Of a stretch of DNA of 64,000 bases, positions 1-12,600 are shown one piece after another. Under the pieces are notes generated by a model, which worked only from the letters and a program-made list of their open reading frames with translations, was not told where the DNA came from and made no database searches. The stretch lies in NCBI RefSeq assembly GCF_001540865.1, contig NC_033621.1:3659939-3723938 (forward strand), in the 5' to 3' direction. A program made the translations under genes and the position numbers. The stretch's first letter is position 1. Each line of letters begins with the position of its first letter. Origin of the DNA: Ananas comosus (lineage: Eukaryota; Streptophyta; Magnoliopsida; Poales; Bromeliaceae).

Positions 1-367
1 TCGATATTGCTGTCCTCTCACACGACCTTTCATCGCCCTTGACTCGAATGGAGATTTCCACCTTTTTTGATCCGAAGTGATTCGACAATCCCACCATCTT
101 TTCATCATTTATCTCGCTTCCACACAATCTCCAACCGTGCAAACTTAAATCTCCTGCGAATAAGGCTGCAGCCCATGTAGAAAAGGCAACGCAAAACCCC
201 ACTGAATTCCGCTTTTCGATTTTAATAATTGCATCCACAAATCAAAGGCAAGCTCAAAATTTTCGAACTTTGGAGATGAGAAAACAAAAAAAAAAAAGAA
301 AAGAAAAAAAGAAGAAGATTAATCAAAACTAGGTAGCAGACATTTTGTGGACAGCAGTTGTGAGAAT
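1..367. other. Non-coding 3' flank of the CHX gene
   Basis: This AT-rich stretch lies beyond the inferred CHX stop codon and contains a purine/poly-A tract near 283-315. No coding region or RNA gene is recognisable. It probably includes the antiporter's 3' untranslated region. Confidence 0.5.
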
Positions 368-1893
368 TCAGGAGCGATAGCCCGCTCCATTCCATCCGGC
401 GTCAACTGCGGCAGCAGGGCGCGAGGCCCTGTGGTTTGCTTTGCTCAGGTACTGCAGCACCGACTGCCTGGGGCTATCCGGCGCGGCCGGCTGCTCCGAC
501 GCGCCCCCGGCGAAGCCGTGCACGATGTACTGCTGCACCACCAGCACCGACGCGGTCGCCTTGAAGTCCGAGGAGGCCAGCAGGTCGCCGATCGGGCCCA
601 GCTCGGCGCACTCGCCCCACCACGTACAGGTCGTGGATCGTCTCCATCGACCGGATGGCCCCCACCGTCTCCTCGCTGTTGTTCACCACCTTCTCCGCGT
701 ACACCACCGTCTCCGCGCCCACGTTCTTCAGCCGGAACTCGTTCACGAACTCGTCGTCGAGCAGTCGCTCCACGTCCTCCTCCGCCACCGCCCCCGCCGC
801 CGCCGCCGCGGCCATCGGCGCCGAGGCGTCCGACGATCTGGCTCCCGACAGGGGCGAGGCCGAGTACTGCGCGCCTGCGGCGTCGGCGCCCGGGAGGAAG
901 CGGACGACGGTGAGCGTGACCCCGGGGTGCTCGGCCATCCGCCAGGCGTAGGCGAGCGCCTCGCGGTCGTCGGGCCGGCGTACTTGGCGGCGCCGGCGCC
1001 GGCGCCGAGGCCGCGGTCGACGAGGATGGCGACGGAGCAGGGGGCGTGGGCGAGGACCTTCTGGTTGACGGACTGGATGCCGGGGTTGATGGTCTCGAGG
1101 TCGCCGCCGACGGTGTGGGCCTTGTGGAAGGGGAGCACGATGAGCGCGGCGTGGCGGTCCTCGGCGATGCTGCAGATGTCCTCGTGCATGGACGAGTAGG
1201 GGGAGACGGCGGTCAGCGGCTGGATGGAGATGCCGCCGGCGTGCTGCTCGTAGTTCTCGAAGGCGGTGATGATCTGCTCGCTCTGCTGCTGCCCGCCGCC
1301 GCCGCCGCCGCCGCGGGAGGCGCCGGCCCTGCGGTGGTGGTGGCCGCCGGGCTTCGTCTGGATCGGGTTGTGGACGATGAGCATGGCGGAGGCGCGGCCG
1401 CTGAGCTCGATGAGGTGGAGGGCGTAGACGAAGATCGGCGACCGCTTCGTCGGGTTGGAGATCTCCAGGAGGCTGATGATGGAGGGCACGTTGCGGTTCG
1501 TGTGCACGCACGCCACCATCCGGAGCTCGCCGTCGGGCTTCGAGCGCTGCAGGTTCCGCCGCTTGTAGGCGACGTGGCGCCGCGGGGGGCGGTGGGTGAA
1601 CAGCGCCGCCGGCGAAGCTATCGCCGTCACCACCAGAACTCCGAGCAGCAGTACGTTGTACACCTTCGCAGATAAAATCTGCAACACATGCAGCGTGAAC
1701 ATGTTGTAAGAGCTAGGGCCTAGGCTACTACAACCCAAAAATTGCTCGTTAATTAATTAGATATAGCATTGCTCTTTTGGAAAAACAAAAAAAAAAAAAG
1801 AAAAAAAAATCCACCAAGTCGATGATCAGTGTTCTTAACCATTTACTTATATACATGTCTAATAAATTTCTTTTCTTTATTAGATTAGCTCCT

Positions 1894-1928
<35 letters not shown>

Positions 1929-2128
1929 AAAAACTAAAGAAAATGGAGCTAAAAATTTACAAATAAACATACCAGTGATAAAGCATGCCACTGGAATAAA
2001 GTAGTGCATGCACATCACCATGTCCGTGAGGTTTTGTCTGTCATCATGAAATACAGCGTAGTGATGGAATTAAGTGCAACATCCTCTACTTTTATGCTAT
2101 AATAATGATATCAAAGTGCAAATTGGGN

Positions 2129-2179
<51 letters not shown>

Positions 2180-3972
2180 TTATAAATCTTAATTAGTATA
2201 ATATATATCATGTAAACAGAAGTTATATAAAAAAAGCGCGCTCCTATCTAATCCAATTCACCACCGATACTGCCTTAAATTCACGTACGATTCAAAAGCT
2301 ACAGCGTAATGTGAAATTTGAGTAACTATTTAGAAATTAATTGAGTACGTAGGAAATGGCTAATTCTCTGCTTGAGAAGAGAATCGATCTGCACCGCACA
2401 TGCGAATTCACACGTACCTGCTTTTCATAGCCAACTCCAAGGAGCATTATCTCAACGGGGCCTCTGATAGAGAGGAGGAAACCCAGCGTGAGCCCTTCGG
2501 AGACGGGCGTGGAGAAGAAGAAGGAGACGAGCAGGCCGGTCAGCACCTTGCACGCGCTGGCGAGGGCGATGATCAGCACCAAGTAGAAGCCCTCGTGCGG
2601 CAGCGGCTTCCACCCAGCCGGCCACTTGTTCTGCGGCAGGTCCGGGCTCCAGAGCACCTGCGCGTTGAACCTCATCCCGGCGTGGATGTAGAACACGGGC
2701 AGCAGCAGGTTCACCAGGAACTCCTCGGTGCGGTCGACGAGCGCCGCCGCCACCGGCCCCGTCGGCACCACGAGCCCGAAGAGGAACGCCCCCGTCATCG
2801 CGTGGATCCCGATCATCTCCGTCAGCACCCCCGCCACCGCCGTCCCAACCAGGATGACGCCGACGACCCCGTTGCTCACGCGCTCGCCCTCGGGCAGCCG
2901 CCGCAGCGCCCAGCTCATCACGGGCCGCACGGCCAGGAAGAAGACGGCGAAGAGAGCCGCCGTCGAGAGCAGCACGTACGCGCCCACCCGCCAGCCCTTC
3001 TTGGGGTTCGTCACGGCCAGCCCGGTCGCCAGGATCACCCACGACGCCGTCACGTTGGCGATGGACGCGAGGACCGCGAGCCGGCCGGTGTCGTTGCTGA
3101 GGATCTTGAAGTCCGCGATGAGGCGCGCGAGCACGGGGAAGGCGGTGACGGTGAGGACGGCGGCGACGAACACGACGAACGTCGGCCGCGGGAACGACCC
3201 GCCGTCGAGGTCCTTCGGCACCGGCTGCAGGCCGAAAAGGTAGACGGCCGAGACGGTGGCGGCGAAGGTGAGGACGGTGCTGGCGGTGGCGGCCGCCGCC
3301 ACCTTCCTGCCCAGACCCTTCATGTATCTCATGTCGAGCTTGACGCCCACCAGGAAGACGAAGTATATCATGGCTAGGTTGGATACCGTCTCCAGCACCA
3401 TGTATTCGTGCTTTGGAAGCATGTACTTGTCGTAATTCGATATCCTGCCGAGACCACTTTGACCCAAGAGAATCCCGACCTGCCCTTTTATTTATTTTTT
3501 TTCCGTCAACTCAAAATCATATATAGCCCAACTTAAAGATCCAAAAGATCAACATACGCAACACATGCAAGACGATTAAATGCAGTTGTAAACATGGAAG
3601 ACACAGCAGGTAAAAGATCAAACTATATATATATATATATATATAATGTCAAGGTAAAAACGTATAAAATTTATCTGAGCTTTGGGATATTGTTGACGTT
3701 GACATGCAGATGGCTAGCTAGCAGAGCAATTAGCAATTAATTTTAATGAGTTTCGGATTCGATCGTACCAGGATCTCAGCGATGATTTTGGGCTGCCCGA
3801 GGGGCTTGATGAGATACGCGAGAAGCCGCGCCAGGCTGACGAAGACGCAGACCTGCAGGAAGAACATGGGCACGGCGTAGGACGAAATGAACACACCCCG
3901 CCGCCAGGCACCGTTCAGGACGATCTGGTTTGCCGAGAAGCAACCCAGCCCGGACCCCGGCGTGCCCACCAT
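368..3972 (-). CDS. Cation/H+ antiporter, CHX family (CHX15-like); last exon carries two apparent frameshifts
   Basis: This is a plant CPA2-family monovalent cation/proton antiporter of endomembranes or plasma membrane. The model has three exons: 3769-3972 (ATG at 3972), 2418-3479 and 368-1678, with GT-AG junctions and the first two in phase 0. Exons 1-2 carry the Na+/H+ exchanger membrane domain, including QPKIIAEIL joined to VGILLGQSGLGR, the family motif NDTGRLA and several hydrophobic segments. Exon 3 is the soluble regulatory C-terminus and has a Gly-rich insert ([11 protein letters not shown]). Inferred length is about 860 residues, normal for CHX. The reading frame breaks near 968-976 (before DDREALAYAWRM) and again near 611-620 (after DLYVVG), after which a third frame (ECAELGPIGDLLASSDFKA) runs to a TGA at 368-370. 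Both breaks lie in G/C runs and look like small indels. Either the consensus is wrong or this allele is damaged. The CHX15-like label is tentative. Confidence 0.85.
1679..2417. other. CHX intron 2 with long A-tracts and an N
   Basis: The intron contains poly-A runs around 1787-1809 and 1896-1924, and a run of nearly 50 A from 2129 directly after an N at 2128. Short lysine- or phenylalanine-rich reading frames here are artefacts of the A-tracts. No gene is visible. Confidence 0.6.
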
Positions 3973-4120
3973 GGCGACCGCCTCGATCAACCTCGATCGG
4001 TCGCGCTTTGCGCCTTCTTTTCCTTCTTCTTTCTTTTCTTATTATGTGCCCCTTCTTCTTCTTCTTGGCTCTCTATGTCAGGAAGATTAATTCATTTATG
4101 ATGAAGACAGTTAATCAANA

Positions 4121-4257
4121 TTTAACTATTAAATTATTTTTATATAATTTTTATTTAATTAATAATTAGACTTATAAAATTATATAAAAATATTAAAAAA
4201 AATAAAATTATTGTAAAAATATTTTAGATCCGCAGCATTGCGCGGGTATTTCACTAG
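4121..4257 (+). mobile_element. 3' terminal fragment of a Helitron-like element
   Basis: The AT-rich segment ends with a short GC hairpin (CCGC...GCGG around 4231-4246) followed by a tail ending in CACTAGT at about 4251-4257. A hairpin then CTAG/T is the hallmark of a Helitron 3' end. The left part is lost at the N at 4120, so only the terminus is present. It abuts the second copy of CHX intron 1, in the position of the TA repeat found in the first copy. Confidence 0.5.
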
Positions 4258-4265
4258 TATAATAT

Positions 4266-4738
4266 ATGTCAAGGTAAAAACGTACAAAATTTATCTGAGC
4301 TTTGGGATATTGTTGACGTTGACATGCAGATGGCTAGCTAGCAGAGCAATTAATTTTAATGAGTTTCGGATTCGATCGTACCAGGATCTCAGCGATGATT
4401 TTGGGCTGCCCGAGGGGCTTGATGAGATACGCGAGGAGCCGCGCCAGGCTGACGAAGACGCAGACCTGCAGGAAGAACATGGGCACGGCGTAGGACGAAA
4501 TGAACGCACCCTTCCGCCAGGCGCCGTTCAGGACGATCTGGTTTGCCGAGAAGCAACCCAGTTGCCCGGACCCCGGCGTGCCCACCATGGCGACCGCCTC
4601 GATCAACCTCGATCGGTCGCGCTTTGCGCCTTCTTTTCCTTCTTCTTTCTTTTCTTATTATGTGCCCCTTCTTCTTCTTCTTCTTGGCTCTCTATGTAAG
4701 GAAGATAAATTCATTTATGATGAAGACAGTTAATCAAC
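4266..4738 (-). repeat. Second copy of CHX intron 1 start, exon 1 and upstream region
   Basis: This segment repeats 3646-4119 with only a few differences, such as one extra codon (GSGQLGCF versus GSGLGCF) and a missing TTAGCAA in the intron. It includes a complete exon 1, 4382-4588, with ATG at 4588 and the same donor site. The two copies are separated by an N and the Helitron tail. The best reading is two alleles placed in tandem by the assembly. A genuine partial duplication is the alternative. Confidence 0.8.
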
Positions 4739-5870
4739 CCAACTGTACAGAGAAATTATTGGCTGCACTCCGTGCATGGACGCCTTCCAACCATCGTCTC
4801 AATCTTAAGATTCGCTTGCCATCTTTTCTTAGTTAACATGTATTATTATTTCCAGCCCCTCAACTATAAGCTATTTTGAAATAGGCACCCTTTTTTTTGG
4901 TTCATATTTCTTCTTTTTTTTATTTTTTTGGAGGGGAGAGATAATATCTAATATCTCCTTTAAAATTTTAAAAAAAAAGTCTAATATATTCCTGATTGAC
5001 CGGAATAATCATATTGACTTTCTACCCTTCTGCAAAAGTTCTTTTTAAATTTGAATAGTTATAATTAGTCAAATTAATAGCTTTATCGAATTTAATTGGT
5101 CTAAAAAAAGGATATGATCTTATAGTATATCACTATTTAAGGATCAATTTTTTTTACAGTAATCTCGTCACTCCCTTTTTTTAAATACTTTAAAATTCAA
5201 AAGGAATTGTGTCAGAATTCTAAGATGGAGGATTATAAAATTACAGATTCTAACTGGTCGTAGACGACGCAATTTTCTAATTTTTTTTAGTTTTATTTGC
5301 TAACAAAATAATATAAGCTATTGAAGTTGATAGAATCAACAAAAAATTTAATAAATTTCCATGTAATCAATTAAAATCACTTGGCTCCGAGGAAAATAAA
5401 AGCTAGGAGAGTACAATTCTGGCAAAGACAAATATTAAAAGTGCGTCAAAAAAATATAAGTTGACGGAGACATTTCAAAATGGCCTAGAGTTTGGGGGTT
5501 TCTCCGTATATTTTTCTATTTTTTTCTTAATTTAGCAAACGGAAGCTGCCAGTTTGTGTAGATGATGGAGATTGAAGTATGAGAAAAAATAATAATAATA
5601 ATAATAATCAACGGCCGTATGCGCGAATGCACTAGGTGCAGGAAATAACTGCCTGATTTGAGAAAACTTAATGGCGGTTGGAGCACTATTTCTGGGGAGG
5701 GGGGCATGCAGCTGCCTCGCAGTCTTTTGCTGTAAAACTCGCCTCACCAGGTTGGCTTAACTGAGGACAAGGGTAGTCGCCATTTTCGCCACAAGAAGTT
5801 GTTGGCTAGACCAAACGTACCATGCTATTTTTGCACACCCAGGGAAAATATATATATATATTTATTGTCA
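4739..5870. other. AT-rich region upstream of CHX
   Basis: This stretch holds no recognisable gene or element. It includes a short (ATT)n tract near 5588-5609. The first part presumably contains the CHX promoter. Confidence 0.4.
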
Positions 5871-7536
5871 CTAGCTGAGTGTACGTGCAAATGTATGTAA
5901 CAATTATTTTAATTTATTTCAAATCAATAAAAATTTATAAATCATATTTATCAACAAATTTAGAATAAAATTTATATTATAAATTTAATTTTTTGATCCA
6001 TTATATAATTCAAAATTTTTAATTGTTAATTTATGTTTAATATCAAAATTTAAAAATTAAATCTAAATCACGATTTAAACTCAAATTTAAATTTTAATGT
6101 AAAATAGATGGATCAAAGTGCTATTTTTTAACAGATTGATTATAATCGTTTATTTTTATTTGAAATATTTTTAACAGATTGATCATAAATGTTCGTAGAA
6201 TTAAATTTATTGATAGATTTGAATGTTTTTTTTAACAGATTGATCAAATTATAACCGTTCATTCTTATTTAAAATATTTTTTTTACAAATTAATCATAAT
6301 CGTTAGTAAAAACTTCCTTCTGTTATTCTAATATACTTAATATATAGTACATATTTTGGCTAGTAATACAAATTTAAAAAATTAATTTTGAATACCACGT
6401 GATTGGCAGGTATTACATTAGATAGAGCATAAATTTAATTAATATTTAAATTATCATATTAACGGGTATTAATTATAAATTTAAAATATAATTTTGAATA
6501 CTACGTGATTGGCAGGTTTAATGTTTGAGAAAGAAAATATTTGAGAAAACGCGAAAATAGAAGATAAATTTAATTTTACGTATTACGTTATTGGCGGGTA
6601 ATACATTAGGTAGGAGATAAATTTAATTTTACATATTACTTAGCAGGTAAAATTTACGTATTACGTGATTGGCGGGTATTACGTTAGATAGGAGATAAAT
6701 TTAATAAAAATTTAAATTATCAGATTGGCGACTATTAAATTTTGGCAAGCAATATAAATTTTAATTTTAATTTTAAGTATTACGTGATTAGCGGGTATTA
6801 CGTTAGATATAAGATAAATTTAATTAAAATTTAAATTATCAGATTAGCGGGTATTAATTATAAATTTAAAACATAATTTTGAATGCTACTTGATTGGCAT
6901 GTATTATGTTTGAGAAAGAAAATATTCGAAAAAACGCGTAGATAAAAAATAAATTTAATTTTACGTATTACGTTATTGGCGGATATTACGTTAGATAGGA
7001 GATAAATTTAATTTTACATATTACGTGATTGGCAGGTAAAATTTACGTATTACGTGACTGGCGGATATTACGTTAGATAACATATAAGTTTAATTAAGAT
7101 TTAAATTATCAAATTGACGAATATTAAATTTTGGCGGATATTATAAATTTAAAATTTAATTTTGAGTATTACGCAGGTATTATATTTGAGAATGAAAATA
7201 TTTAAGAAAACTCATAAATAGGAGATAAATTTAATTTTACGTATTATGTGATTGGTGGGTAGAAAGAAAATATTTGAAAAATGTGTAAATAGAAGATAAC
7301 TGATATAGAGGGTACTTTTGTCAACAAAAAGTGACAGATATTTTTATTTTTTTTTTCGTTGGATGTGATCCAATAGTAAAAACGTAAGATCTATATTTGA
7401 GAATAAATTATTATTTGAAAATTTATTTGAAATGAATGGTTGAAAATTACATGACGTGAAAATATTAGTAAAAAAGATAAAGATATTTTTGAAAAATAAA
7501 AAAATTTCGAACTCACGCTTTTATAAGTAATATAGA
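5871..7536 (-). mobile_element. Candidate non-autonomous Helitron filled with internal repeats
   Basis: Read on the minus strand, the right edge at 7536 begins TCTATATTACTTATAAAAGC, which matches the 5' terminus typical of plant Helitrons. The left edge ends in CTAG at 5871-5874, followed by a host T (5870). The 5' host base is G rather than the expected A. The hairpin before CTAG is weak. There is no Rep/helicase coding capacity. Much of the interior (6390-7260) consists of degenerate repeats of a unit containing TTACGTGATTGGCGGGTATT. Confidence 0.5.
6390..7260. repeat. Degenerate higher-order tandem repeat
   Basis: A motif around ATTACGTGATTGGCGGGTAT followed by GTTAGATAGGAGATAAATTT recurs roughly ten times. 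It alternates with a second motif containing TTTGAGAAAGAAAATATTTG, seen near 6520, 6905 and 7185. The order of motifs suggests a higher-order unit of about 0.3-0.4 kb. The sequence is non-coding and AT-rich. Confidence 0.7.
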
Positions 7537-8550
7537 CTAGGGGTGACAATCCAACCGGCTGATGTTTGGTTCGAAATGAATTCGAAATCAATCGCTCATT
7601 TAATAAATAAGTTAAATACGAACTAATTTTTTCATTTTAATGAGCTAACTCGTGTTTGACTCGTTTAATGAACGAACGAATTAACATGAATAGCCTCTAT
7701 TTGCTTGAGTTCGTTGACAATCCTAATTATAACGGTTATATTAATATATAATAAATCTCAAATTAATTTTGTTGCACTATGTAAAATTATAAAGGTCTAA
7801 ATGAATGTACCATAATAATTTGAGTAGAACTACAATGCTGTCGAAGTATAGAGGATTTGATGCTTTTATCTTTTTGACCCTTAAATCAGTACTTGTAATC
7901 ATTTCTAATTTTTGAATTAATATTATTATCCTGTTGTGACTATTCAATTTTAGGGGTACTACTCAATCCTAGGGTGTCATCCCAACCGTACAATTCTTGA
8001 TCGAAAGATTAAAAAATAAAAAACATCAAATAACCTATAATTCTGATAGTATAGTAGCTCTACACTAATAATTTTATATTGTAATGATGTTCTAACAAAT
8101 ATTATTCTTGTTTTTTCGTATAGTTCGAAGATCTTTGATTGAATACTGCTATTTTCATAAAAGAATTACTGCCTTTGTCTTGCATGAAACTGCAATAATT
8201 AGTCCAAAATTTCGGAAAAAAATTAGGACACAGGTTTAGCAAATACAAAGCTAAGAAATATTATGAATCAAACTTCCGAAAGGATATTAACCTGAAGGGT
8301 TAGATCTTTTTTCTCTTACCAAATTAAGCTATGAGATTCGGACTGTTTGTAAGCCTTACGTGTTTAAAAGTATTGGTTCTTTTTCACTTCTAACTTTTTC
8401 ACCTTTAGATCGACTGATTTTAATCACTTTTAATTTTTGGATCAATACTAATTTACCAACCACCACTGAACTCTGCAATTCTACAATTCTTTACCCAATG
8501 ACTACGAAATTACAAGTAAAACGACTTTAATTCTAAGTACTTCTAAAAGT
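7537..8550. other. AT-rich intergenic DNA
   Basis: No gene is recognisable. The first 200 bases (GGGGTGACAATCC onwards) look like a decayed repeat of the kind often found beside plant transposons, but its ends cannot be defined. Confidence 0.4.
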
Positions 8551-8863
8551 ATTGGTGCAGTCGATAGTATTCCAGTCGGACTCTATATCAATTAAGCTGA
8601 AATGCTATCAATATCACAAAGTTGTTGGTGCTATTAGATTTTCGGCCCTTTGATGAAAAAATGTACGGTTAAGATGATGTAGGCCTCCTAGGATTGAGTG
8701 TGTTGTTGGGTGAATAATATAATCTAACGGGTAAAATTGTCAAAGAGTTAAATCTAACGATGAAAAACTCGGTAGCACCAAGTGCTTGGTGCTATCGGTA
8801 GTATCCCAGCCGGACTATATATATATCTATATATATATATAGAGAGAGAGAGAGAGAAAGAGA

Positions 8864-9586
8864 GTTGAGCTGGAATGCTATCGGTAGCAAACTGGCTCCA
8901 TTGCCACCCAGTTGTTTTTTATGATGGAGCCTTTAAATTGACGATCAGTACCGTTGAACATGATCTATACTACTTGAAGTATCTAGAAACCAAATTTCAA
9001 ATCTTTTCAACATCATTGACCTAATGATCAAAGGGTTTCAAAATTTGTAATTTTAATAGTAGATATGAGGTGTTTTCTCATTTACCGGTGTAAAGCTATC
9101 CAAATCAATTGAACTTTGGTTAGAAAATTCTTTAAACTATTTAGAATAAGATTTATACTCTCAATCTTGATTACAAAATTCCTATCACCACTTTTTAGAG
9201 GATATTTATTTTCAGCCGTTCATTTTTACGCCCACTTGATGGACAAGAGAACAATATCGGAAAAGTATAAAATTTGATTTCTAGATACTTCAAATGGTAT
9301 AGATCATATTCTTTTTTCTTTTTTTTTCTTTTTTTTTTTTGAGAGAGATAGGTAGCACGCTACCCGCTTCGTTTATTTCATTTAGAAATAAACTTAGCTG
9401 GAAATGTGAATCAACAATTCGAACTTGGGTCTCGGGTATCAACCACCAAACCCTTTGCCACTTGCTCTAGTGACGGTCGGTAGTATAGATCATATTCAAC
9501 GGTGTCGATCATCGATTTGGAGGCCCCATCATCGAAAACAAATGTGTGACAACGGAGCCCATTTGCTACCGATAGTATTCTAGCTC

Positions 9587-9589
<3 letters not shown>
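8864..9589. mobile_element. Family II MITE with long terminal inverted repeats, interrupted by a SINE
   Basis: The left end (from 8864) and the reverse complement of the right end (to 9589) align over about 100 bases, both starting GTTGAGCT and continuing through CTATCGGTAGCAAA. Removing the nested SINE and one target repeat leaves about 540 bases, matching the size of the copy at 49347-49885. Flanks are (TA)n/(GA)n on the left and (CT)n on the right. Confidence 0.8.
9312..9482 (-). mobile_element. tRNA-derived SINE inserted in a MITE
   Basis: The element is flanked by a perfect 15-bp direct repeat, GTATAGATCATATTC, at 9297-9311 and 9483-9497. Read on the minus strand it has an A-box-like region (GAGCAAGTGG), a B-box-like region (AAGTTCGAAT), a conserved body containing AAATGAAATAAACGAAGCGG, and an A-rich 3' tail. 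Other copies in this window lie at 45838-46063, 46452-46590 and 51351-51483. Confidence 0.88.

Positions 9590-9625
<36 letters not shown>
9590..9625. repeat. (CT)n microsatellite
   Basis: An uninterrupted CT dinucleotide tract directly adjoins the MITE right end. Confidence 0.9.
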
Positions 9626-9631
<6 letters not shown>

Positions 9632-12600
9632 TATACTGATATAGTATATATATAGTTTTGCTAGAATACATTCATTAGTAAACGGGACGTTTTATACCTT
9701 ATTTGTTTCGCATGATTAGAGCTTCCAAATTAACGATCGGGTACCGATTGAAACGATATCTATACCACATTGAACGCTGGTTTAGAATCAATTTCATGAT
9801 TTTTTCGATCGTCGACATCATTTGACGATAATGTCAGGAAGGGGGTTTTCAAAAATTTGTAATTTAATTGTCGATTAAGAGACGTCTCGGTTTAACGCGT
9901 TAAAGATATCCAAATTCAATTGCGATTTTTGGTTAGAAAACTCTTTAATACTTTTAAAACAAGGATCTATACTCTTGATTCTTGATTAAAGACTCCTAAT
10001 CATCATTTCTTAAAGATATTTTTTTCAGCCATTCATTTTTCTGTTCACTTGATGGATAAAGAACAATATCGAAGTGGTAATAAAATTTGATTTCTAGGTA
10101 GTTTAAAATGGTTTAGATCATATTTAGGGAGGCGATCGGTCAATTTGGAAACTCTAACATCGAAAAACAAATCGGGTAGTAAAAGCTCGTTTTACTATCG
10201 AAGTGATTCTGCTCAACTTATTATTTACTAGTAGCTGACTATAAATAATATAGTTATCATATTATAGATAATTTTATAGGGGTAGTTTCATATAGCGCAG
10301 AGCTGACTATTCCTTTAATAGGATAAGCACCTTGCCTACAAATTGTTCTTGATGATTGAGATTCCGAAACGATGATCGGGAGCCGTTGAAGTTGGATTCT
10401 AGAGTATTTGAAAATATCTAGACAACTAAATGTTCATAAATTTTAAAAAGATGTATATATACATGGTGATCAAAGTGGTCGAAAATCGACAATTTTTGAC
10501 AGGGGCCATTATGAGCGTTTGCTTGTTTAGAACGGGTGTAGAGCAATCCAAAATTGCTGACATTTTTGATAGAAAATTCTTATAACTTTGTAGATAATGT
10601 TTTGATAACCTGCTGTCTATAAATGATGAAAAGTCTAACCTCTATTAGAGGTTATTCTTTGATCGACCGTTCATCTTTTTAACTTGTAAGATGAATCTTG
10701 GATAATGATTTTTAATATTACAAGAATTGTTTCTAAACATTTCTAATTGTGTAGATCAATTTCACAACAGGTGCCGATTATCAATTTGAAGTTCCGATCA
10801 TCAAAAACAAACTTGATTTAGGACCATGGGCTCAATCCTAAATTAATATTACATGGTAGCGGGACTTCTCTATATATATATAGTGATTAGTAGTTATTAT
10901 ATAGGTATATATAGTATAGTATAATACATATATATATAGTTATATAGTATATGTATGTATATGTATATAAAAACTAAACTAGGCTTGATGCTATAATAGA
11001 CATCAAGTTGTTGGGTTTGATAAAGAATGTGCGTTAGAATGGTATGTTGGGCACGCTAAGGCTTAGTGGGTTGTTGTTTGAATAAATGGGATAAAATCGT
11101 CAAAGGGATTAAATTAGACCGGAAACTAGGAGCCAAGGTACTTTAAATGCACTGAATAGATATTACCAGACGACGTGCATATATATTATATCATATATTA
11201 GGTATACTAGTATAGCTTATATATATGTAGAAGTCGGCTCTATGTGATTATAGCATGGAAGTACTTTGGTGCTAGTAGTTTTTCGGCCATCGGATCTACT
11301 CTTTTAATCATTTTTTCACCGTTAGATCATACTATTCAACCACATGTCACTACCCTTAGGGGGCTCAGTATCATTGCACTAACCACACATCTCTCAATCC
11401 AATGGCCATAATACTGTAGCACCAATGACTTGGTGCTTCGTTAATAAGTATATTAGCCTAGTTTCTATATATATATTGAATTATCATATATAGAATCCGG
11501 CTGGATTACTAGTCGATAGCACCAAGGAGTTTGGTTCACATATCGAGTTTTCACCATTAATCCTTTGATTTGTTTACCTTTAGACAACCCTAGGGAGCGC
11601 ACATCATCCTAACGGCACATTTTCATCCAAGGGTTAAAAAACTAAGCACCAATAATTTGGTCGCTATTGATTCAGTTATTTCAGCCTTAATTTCTTGTAT
11701 ATATATATATTAGTATATTATTTATATACTAATATATAAGAGGTGGGAGGCACCTGATATCTTTTTATCGGGAAGCACGGAGCGCCTTCGTGCTTTCAGC
11801 CGTTGTCGAGATATTGCGCCTTTCCGGAGGATGTCGATCGGCTCGTTAAACTTGTCTCAGAGTATTTGAAGCTACCTAGAAATACCAATCTTTGATGATT
11901 TTACGATGATCATTTCAGTGCTAGTGAACGGAAGGCGCTCCAAAATCACGGGCTGAAAATAAAAATCTTAGCAAAATGTTAATAATATGACATTAAAATT
12001 AAATCAATAAGATATTGATCTTGCTGTTTTTTATAGTATTAAAGATTTTCTATTCACATTCTACGCGATCTTGGGATAATTTCTACACCGTTTAAACTGC
12101 AACGGCCTCACTCACAGGCCATTGAAATTTGTTGATTTTGAGGGGCCATTTTCGATCACTAGGCAATGATATCGAAAAAATAAATATACACTATAAATTA
12201 TTTCTTACGTACTCCAAATCAGCTAAGTTTAACCGCGAAGACCGATCGACGTTTGGAAAGTGCAACACGAGAAAACGAGCTGGAAGCACGGAAGTCCGTT
12301 CTTCCAAATTAGGCATTAAGTAGCCTCGACTATTATATCGTTATATTATACGGTAATAATAACGCTATATATACTATTTATAGCGGTAGCACGGCGGCCT
12401 CCCCTGGCTACCAATGTTGTTTTTCGAACTGATACAGCCCTTCCAAAATTTTGAGATCGGGCTCCATTAGCTCGGGATAATACACTATTAAAAGTATTTG
12501 GAAACTAAATTGTCTTAATTTTCGCGATATCATTTATTGGTACGGCTATTTAAACAATAGGGTCTAAATATGAAAGCTAAAAAATAAAAACTCTCATTAA

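Noticed and set aside
1749..2021. Hydrophobic reading frame rich in phenylalanine
   Set aside because: It is created by poly-A/poly-T tracts within the CHX intron and has no family resemblance.
6390..7260. CRISPR-like array
   Set aside because: Repeats are degenerate, irregularly spaced and merge with spacer sequence, in a plant nuclear context.
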